Assembly (NCBI GenBank): GCA_027073875.1
Contig: JALTEO010000387.1
Coordinates: 1 to 16,657, forward strand
Direction of reading: 5' to 3'
From: Bacteroidales bacterium
Lineage (GTDB): Bacteria; Bacteroidota; Bacteroidia; Bacteroidales; JALTDM01
DNA length: 16,657 nt
The translations under genes were made by a program, and so were the position numbers. Positions 14,759 through 16,657 of this stretch are shown here, piece by piece. Position 1 is the first letter of the stretch; every line of letters starts with the position of its first letter. Below the pieces are notes generated by a model that searched no databases, was not told the DNA's origin, and saw only the letters and a program-made list of their open reading frames with translations.

Positions 14759-14780
14759 CCACACGAAAGGATTCGTGCGG
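14759..14780 (-). terminator. Boundary hairpin B, after the cassette-2 lipoprotein gene
   Basis: On the minus strand CCGCACGA pairs with TCGTGTGG (one G-U), loop ATCCTT, then TTTATT. It lies 25 nt past the stop codon at 14806. The G-U pair becomes an A/C mismatch on the plus strand, so the structure favours minus-strand RNA. Confidence 0.6.
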
Positions 14781-14805
14781 GAGCAGGGCAACAGCGAAAA
14801 AACTT

Positions 14806-15726
14806 CTAATTTTTACTACCGTGGTTATTTACAACATAAAAATCATGTATAAAGTAATATTCTCCTATATAAATTGAGTTTGTTATAGAGTCTTTAGAAA
14901 CTGATTGAACCAGAACATGAAAATAATTGTATCCTTTCTTAAATGGTTTTTTTATTTTAAAATAAAATTTATTTTTATACCCACTATTCCAGTCTATTGT
15001 ATCACTAAAAGGATAATCAGTTAATTTCCCGGGAATAACTTTTAATGGTACAACATTTTCATTAAATTGTCCGATAACAACTTCATGAAAGTCTTTTCTT
15101 GCTGTAGAATACGGTTCATAAATTCTAACACTAAATTTATAGTCCTCATCATTTGTTATGGTATCCTGCCCTATTATCTGTGCCCAATAGCTATTCAATG
15201 AATCTATACTACCATTACCGTTAAAAAATAATGTAGCCATTCTATTATATAACCAACCTCCTTGTGATTTCTTCAACTTTTTTTTTCTAAAAGCATCTAA
15301 TTTTTTTAGAATAATTTGACCATTTATAGTATCATAACTGTAAAATGTCGTAAATGCAGGAAAAGTATCGTTATTCATATCACAATGTAAAAATCCTGAC
15401 TTTTCCATTATTCTACCATCTCTATAATATAAAATACTATTACCCACATATTTGCCATTTTCTACATGTGTTACTGAATAATTGCCTTTTTTGTAATAAA
15501 GAAAAACCTTTGTTATATTATTGTCTTCATAAAGATATTTTTTCTTGATTTTTCCGTCATCATAGAAAAATTGTTTTTCTAATGTATCACCTTTTAAAAT
15601 ATATAACTTTTCTTGTGGGTTTCCATTATCATAACTTGATAAAATTATTTCATCCGGCTTGCTATCACAAGATGAGAAAAATATTGAAATTATAATTATT
15701 ATAGTTGTTTTGTAAAGTTTATTCAT
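14806..15726 (-). CDS. MORN-like lipoprotein, putative immunity protein (cassette 2)
   Basis: 306 residues from the ATG at 15726 (MNKLYKTTII). Longer starts are rejected because this one begins a signal peptide with lipobox FFSSC (lipidated C20). Residues of about 25-120 hold MORN-variant/YwqK-like repeats: YDNGNPQEKLY, FYDDGKIKKKYLY, YYRDGRIMEKSGF. The second half (about 170-306) is a beta-rich domain I do not recognise. The start overlaps the end of the upstream tip-like ORF by 8 bases, implying translational coupling. MORN-variant proteins are common immunity partners in polymorphic-toxin loci, and position supports that here. D after the lipid cysteine would favour inner-membrane retention by the E. 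coli rule, which may not hold in this phylum. Lipoprotein call good; immunity role inferred. Confidence 0.65.
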   Translation of the reverse strand: MNKLYKTTIIIIISIFFSSCDSKPDEIILSSYDNGNPQEKLYILKGDTLEKQFFYDDGKIKKKYLYEDNNITKVFLYYKKGNYSVTHVENGKYVGNSILYYRDGRIMEKSGFLHCDMNNDTFPAFTTFYSYDTINGQIILKKLDAFRKKKLKKSQGGWLYNRMATLFFNGNGSIDSLNSYWAQIIGQDTITNDEDYKFSVRIYEPYSTARKDFHEVVIGQFNENVVPLKVIPGKLTDYPFSDTIDWNSGYKNKFYFKIKKPFKKGYNYFHVLVQSVSKDSITNSIYIGEYYFIHDFYVVNNHGSKN

Positions 15727-16216
15727 CGTCAATTCCATTTTCTTTATTTGTTGTTGTTTCAAAAGGTGATCCATCTGCTGCCCTACCTTTAAGCAATGTA
15801 TCCCCATTATCTAGTGGAATTATTCCTACATTCCCTGTTTTCTGTCCCGCATCATTATAATTTTGCTCTATTTGTATTTCTTTTGCATCCCTCCAAATTT
15901 GCTTATCTGTTGTTTTCTGTATCTTCGGTTTATTGTCACTTGAATTGTTAGGAGTAGGTGTTGGGGTATTATTTTGATTATATTCTGATGCAGTTACCAT
16001 ATCCTTAATGAACGAGGATTTATTAGGTGTTGCTTCTGACTTAGTTTTCATTCCTTGTAAAGTAGGTGCCATTATTTTGCTAAATTTATGATAATCGAAA
16101 TTCCCCACAACATCATTTACCTTTGGTGTCCAATCAGGGCTTTTTTTATTGCTTTGGCAATAAACCACACGAAAGGATTCGTGCGGGAGCGAGGATATGT
16201 TCTGTGCACTTTGCAT
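15719..16216 (-). CDS. Tip-like hypothetical protein with repeat-derived N-terminus (cassette 2)
   Basis: 165 residues from ATG at 16216. The first eight residues (MQSAQNIS) resemble the start of the cassette-1 tip (MQNAPHIS). Residues 9-25 (SLPHESFRVVYCQSNKK) are encoded by an extra copy of the boundary hairpin module at 16136-16190, which runs in frame through the gene. Residues 26-80 (SPDWTPKVNDVV onward) could follow an Rhs core that has been lost. There is then an N/T/P-rich linker (81-100) and a short polar C-terminus (KQIWRDAKEIQIEQNYNDAG, GDTLLKGRAADGSPFE) of unknown fold. No catalytic motif is seen. The gene overlaps the following lipoprotein gene by 8 bp. It may be a small toxin, a truncated tip, or a dead gene kept open by its coupling to the lipoprotein. 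Confidence 0.5.
   Translation of the reverse strand: MQSAQNISSLPHESFRVVYCQSNKKSPDWTPKVNDVVGNFDYHKFSKIMAPTLQGMKTKSEATPNKSSFIKDMVTASEYNQNNTPTPTPNNSSDNKPKIQKTTDKQIWRDAKEIQIEQNYNDAGQKTGNVGIIPLDNGDTLLKGRAADGSPFETTTNKENGIDDE
16136..16190 (-). repeat. Hairpin module of the boundary repeat inside the cassette-2 ORF
   Basis: It matches 14735-14784 almost base for base, with the CCGCACGA/TCGTGTGG hairpin at 16186-16165 and loop ATCCTT, and TTTATTGC/GCAATAAA after it. It lies 30 nt inside the ORF and is translated. Confidence 0.8.
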
Positions 16217-16229
16217 AACAATCTTGACA

Positions 16230-16237
16230 CAAAGATA
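16230..16237 (-). promoter_or_regulatory. Repeat-borne -7 box for cassette 2
   Basis: TATCTTTG on the minus strand, 13 nt before the ATG at 16216, at the same place in the repeat as the box at 14624-14631. No -33 TTTG at the usual distance. Confidence 0.5.
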
Positions 16238-16395
16238 AGGAAATTTTCTTTATGTTCTTTGCCGGTTGAGATTGTTTTTATGGGTTGAGATTCCGAAATC
16301 CCGAAAACATTTCGAGGACAAGCAAGTTCGGAATGACGGACTTTTTTATTGTTTGGGCAAGAAACTACGGGAAAGGATTCGTGCGGCAACTGGGC
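16230..16395 (-). repeat. 166-bp cassette-boundary repeat, copy 2
   Basis: It is the same length as 14624-14789, exactly 1606 bp away, in the same orientation. The REP-like core (16287-16337) and promoter end are nearly unchanged. The hairpin third is decayed: CCGCACGA now faces TCCCGTAG with three broken pairs. A sound hairpin stands further out at 16538-16558. Confidence 0.85.
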
Positions 16396-16537
16396 TAAAA
16401 AGAAAAAAAAAGAGCGGAAAGCAAGGCAAAGCAAACGAAAACGGCGGGTGTTGAAAACTTTTTTTATTTGAGCTGTAGAACCATACAAAAAAGAACCTTT
16501 TTCAGAACGATGAACAAAGGCAAGCAAATAATAAAAA

Positions 16538-16558
16538 CCACACGATACAATCGTGCGG
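16538..16558 (-). terminator. Boundary hairpin E, after the right-edge gene
   Basis: On the minus strand CCGCACGA pairs with TCGTGTGG, loop TTGTA, then TTTTTATT. It lies 26 nt past the stop codon at 16585. The stem is identical to hairpins A and B, while the loop differs. Confidence 0.6.
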
Positions 16559-16584
16559 GAGCGGGAGATGTTTTATTACATCAT

Positions 16585-16657
16585 CTATAAATGGGAATAA
16601 TAACCCCAATCAATGCCCACAATTTTAAGATTGTTTTTTTCTTTCATAATAGACATT
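16585..16657 (-). CDS. 3' end of an unidentified gene cut by the window edge
   Basis: The last 23 or so codons of a minus-strand frame, open to the edge: MSIMKEKNNLKIVGIDWGYY, then SHL and TAG. The fragment is too short to name. By analogy with the two cassettes, a gene ending just before the boundary hairpin would be another immunity-type gene, but this is only positional inference. Confidence 0.45.
   Translation of the reverse strand, partial: MSIMKEKNNLKIVGIDWGYYSHL

Larger units (their letters stand above)
14624..14789 (-). repeat. 166-bp cassette-boundary repeat, copy 1
   Basis: It aligns without gaps to 16230-16395 with about 13 mismatches by eye, most of them in the hairpin third. 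In minus-strand order it contains a terminator-like hairpin (14780-14759), a second hairpin (TTTATTGC/GCAATAAA), a REP-like core (14731-14681) and an AT-rich end with the TATCTTTG box. It separates cassette 2's last gene from cassette 1's first. Confidence 0.85.
16217..16584. other. Intergenic gap between the right-edge gene and cassette 2
   Basis: It holds hairpin E (16538-16558), a block at about 16445-16468 resembling 12980-13003 (GGTGTTGAAAACTTTTTTTA), and boundary copy 2. A minus-strand open frame runs through all of it but only reads the repeats; I see no real gene. Confidence 0.6.

Noticed and set aside
14574..14762. A 62-codon minus-strand open frame across boundary copy 1
   Set aside because: It is the translation of the repeat itself (the same VYCQSNKK and ISESQPIKTIS as at copy 2) and runs into the tip start out of frame.
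16117..16527. A 136-codon minus-strand open frame covering boundary copy 2
   Set aside because: It reads almost wholly through the repeats and a low-complexity stretch, overlaps the real start of the cassette-2 gene in another frame, and shows no protein family feature.

Overview
The window looks chromosomal and belongs to a Bacteroidota bacterium, most likely Bacteroidales-like. It is AT-rich. It encodes a protein with a type IX secretion (T9SS) sorting tail, DUF1573 proteins and a long-tailed S16. Several starts have TAnnTTTG -7 boxes typical of the phylum. Intergenic regions carry GTCATTCCGAACTTG-type palindromic repeats.

Positions 1-12.4 kb are mostly housekeeping or envelope genes. On the minus strand are the radical-SAM heme chaperone hemW, a large T9SS-secreted adhesin-like protein, and the rpsP-rimM operon, whose end meets a plus-strand YraN-family nuclease tail to tail. 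A minus-strand tRNA-Arg(CCU) lies upstream of rpsP. A repeat-rich gap, a small outer-membrane beta-barrel gene and the decayed 3' half of an IS110-family transposase follow. Then come gcvH (minus), a YafV-type omega-amidase (plus), an esterase/TPR lipoprotein (minus) with a divergent two-domain DUF1573 protein (plus), and a two-gene unit of a thioredoxin-like/glutaredoxin fusion and a GroES-family co-chaperonin.

Positions 12.4-16.7 kb are accessory. A 0.7 kb gap of repeats and a gene remnant leads into minus-strand cassettes. Cassette 1 is an orphan Rhs C-terminal tip (truncated RHS core plus a tip with an HELLGE motif) followed 7 bp later by a membrane-anchored putative immunity gene. Cassette 2 is a short tip-like ORF overlapping a MORN-like lipoprotein gene. 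The end of a further minus-strand gene enters from the right edge.

The most interesting signal is the boundary of these cassettes. Two 166-bp direct repeats (14624-14789 and 16230-16395, about 13 mismatches by eye) lie just upstream of the two tips. Each holds a terminator-like hairpin, a palindromic REP-like core and a TATCTTTG -7 box 13-15 nt before the tip's ATG. The hairpin module also follows all three last-gene stop codons. Read together, the repeat looks like a recurring terminator-plus-promoter boundary that insulates and expresses each toxin/immunity pair and could serve as a recombination substrate. That role is inference; the repeats, hairpins and gene order are seen directly.
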